From Albula goreensis (taxonomy: Eukaryota; Chordata; Actinopteri; Albuliformes; Albulidae): a stretch of 64,000 nt of DNA. The notes beneath the pieces were generated by a model, which was not told the origin of the DNA, searched no databases, and was given only the letters and a program-made list of their open reading frames with translations. A program made the position numbers and the translations under genes. The stretch lies in NCBI GenBank assembly GCA_022829145.1, contig CM040745.1:14557501-14621500 (forward strand), written 5' to 3'. Below are positions 63,211 to 64,000 of this stretch, piece by piece (the stretch's first letter is position 1; every line of letters begins with the position of its first letter).

Positions 63211-64000
63211 TATTATTATTCGTACATTATCACCATTACAGTAACGTATCCTCATATTTCTGACACAATGCATGTTTTTAAATTTTTTGCATTTCTTTAC
63301 CCAAATAGACGCTACTTACAGCTAGTATATTCCAGGTCAGTTCTGCTTAGTGCCAGTCCTGCTTTTGTTTTCTCTAGTTTGGAAGCCAGTTGTATGCAGG
63401 TACCTTTTACACGTGAATTTTAAATCCAAATCCGTAGTAAGTTCATAACTGGAGAAAATAAAATCGTTGGCACCATCAGGTTTGATCATTTAATTTGGGA
63501 TCTCAGGGCTGAAAACAGTCTTATTTCTGATTACTTCAGAACGAGTCGCTCTAATGCAAGAAGTAAATCAGCAACATGAAGCCTGCCCTCAAATTACTTC
63601 TTAAATGTTAAAACATTTTTGCATTTTAATGGTTCTACTGACACTTTGAGAACACCTTCATATTTTTGGCAAGACTTGTAATTTACCCGAACAAGATTTA
63701 GCCTATGTTTTACCTGAGCATCGTTCCGCCCACACTCAATATTAGTACAGTAGCTATACTGTAGTAGTAGTACAGCAGCTCACGGTTGGTGGCATTTGTT
63801 AATGCTGGAGCTTGAGGTTGGACAATGGTTCCTGGGAAAGGGGACGGAGTTGATGTTACTTTGTAATGTGCTGCCACCTTGTGGAATTATTAAAGTATCT
63901 CGTATTGCGTTCAAGATTGCGTTTTAGACGCAATAGTGGCCCTGTGGATTCAACTGATCCGATATAATCAGCATTGCTAGATGGTGGGAATCAGGGCTTT
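63211..64000. other. Upstream flank of sh3rf3, no recognisable gene
   Basis: It begins with a short ATT run (63211-63220). The rest is unique-looking. A GTAGTAGTAGTACAGCAG patch at 63762-63779 is low complexity. I see no exon of a divergent neighbour and no CpG island. Confidence 0.4.

Noticed and set aside
1-64000. Retroviral, LTR or LINE protein-coding remnants
   Set aside because: No open frame shows polymerase, integrase, protease, capsid or envelope-type motifs and no long terminal repeat pair is seen.

Overview
The window reads as nuclear DNA of a ray-finned (teleost-type) fish. It holds one recognisable protein-coding segment: the first coding exon of sh3rf3 (POSH2, a RING-type E3 ubiquitin ligase and JNK-pathway scaffold), on the minus strand near the right end (62405 down to 62043). 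The rest is non-coding: short random ORFs, dinucleotide microsatellites, ~30-bp minisatellites, SINE and MITE remnants, and islands of CpG-rich or homeodomain-motif-rich sequence. Fish origin is inferred from a tRNA-derived SINE with a teleost-type 3' module and from a teleost-type fold-back MITE. The species cannot be named.

Right end (61-64 kb): the coding exon holds a complete C3HC4 RING finger and ends at a phase-0 donor. Upstream it carries a short 5' UTR with an in-frame stop, two overlapping upstream ORFs and a strong Kozak context. A good splice acceptor at 62546-62545 and a near-perfect donor just below 62960 point to a separate non-coding leader exon about 0.4 kb upstream. A CRE-like site lies just beyond it. 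Past that are a TTA microsatellite, a SINE/LINE 3' tail, and about 0.8 kb in which I recognise nothing.

Everything left of 62042 (62 kb) is best read as part of one very long intron after the first coding exon; no second exon is visible. Its contents fall into three classes. (1) Candidate cis-regulatory islands, recognised only by composition and motif density: 560-980, 8480-8890, 16620-16880, 21470-21740, 22780-23020, 25370-25640, 27840-28290, 28800-29170, 30110-30340, 35440-35630, 38580-38910, 40690-40910 and 52880-53290. (2) Tandem repeats: (GT)45 at 55.9 kb, (TG)22 at 30.0 kb, a 136-bp nearly exact tandem duplication at 31.5 kb, and minisatellites at 6.3, 21.2, 27.0 and 32.5 kb, three of them with a unit close to 30 bp. 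(3) Transposon fossils: a SINE at 19.4 kb, SINE/LINE tails at 15.1 and 63.2 kb, a fold-back MITE at 15.2 kb and two hAT-like fragments at 51.0 and 58.4 kb.

I found no operon, CRISPR array, rRNA or tRNA gene, no retroviral or LTR element and no reverse transcriptase reading frame. The most useful leads are the leader-exon/uORF architecture of sh3rf3 and the putative enhancer islands in its giant intron. Those islands are hypotheses that need cross-species alignment.
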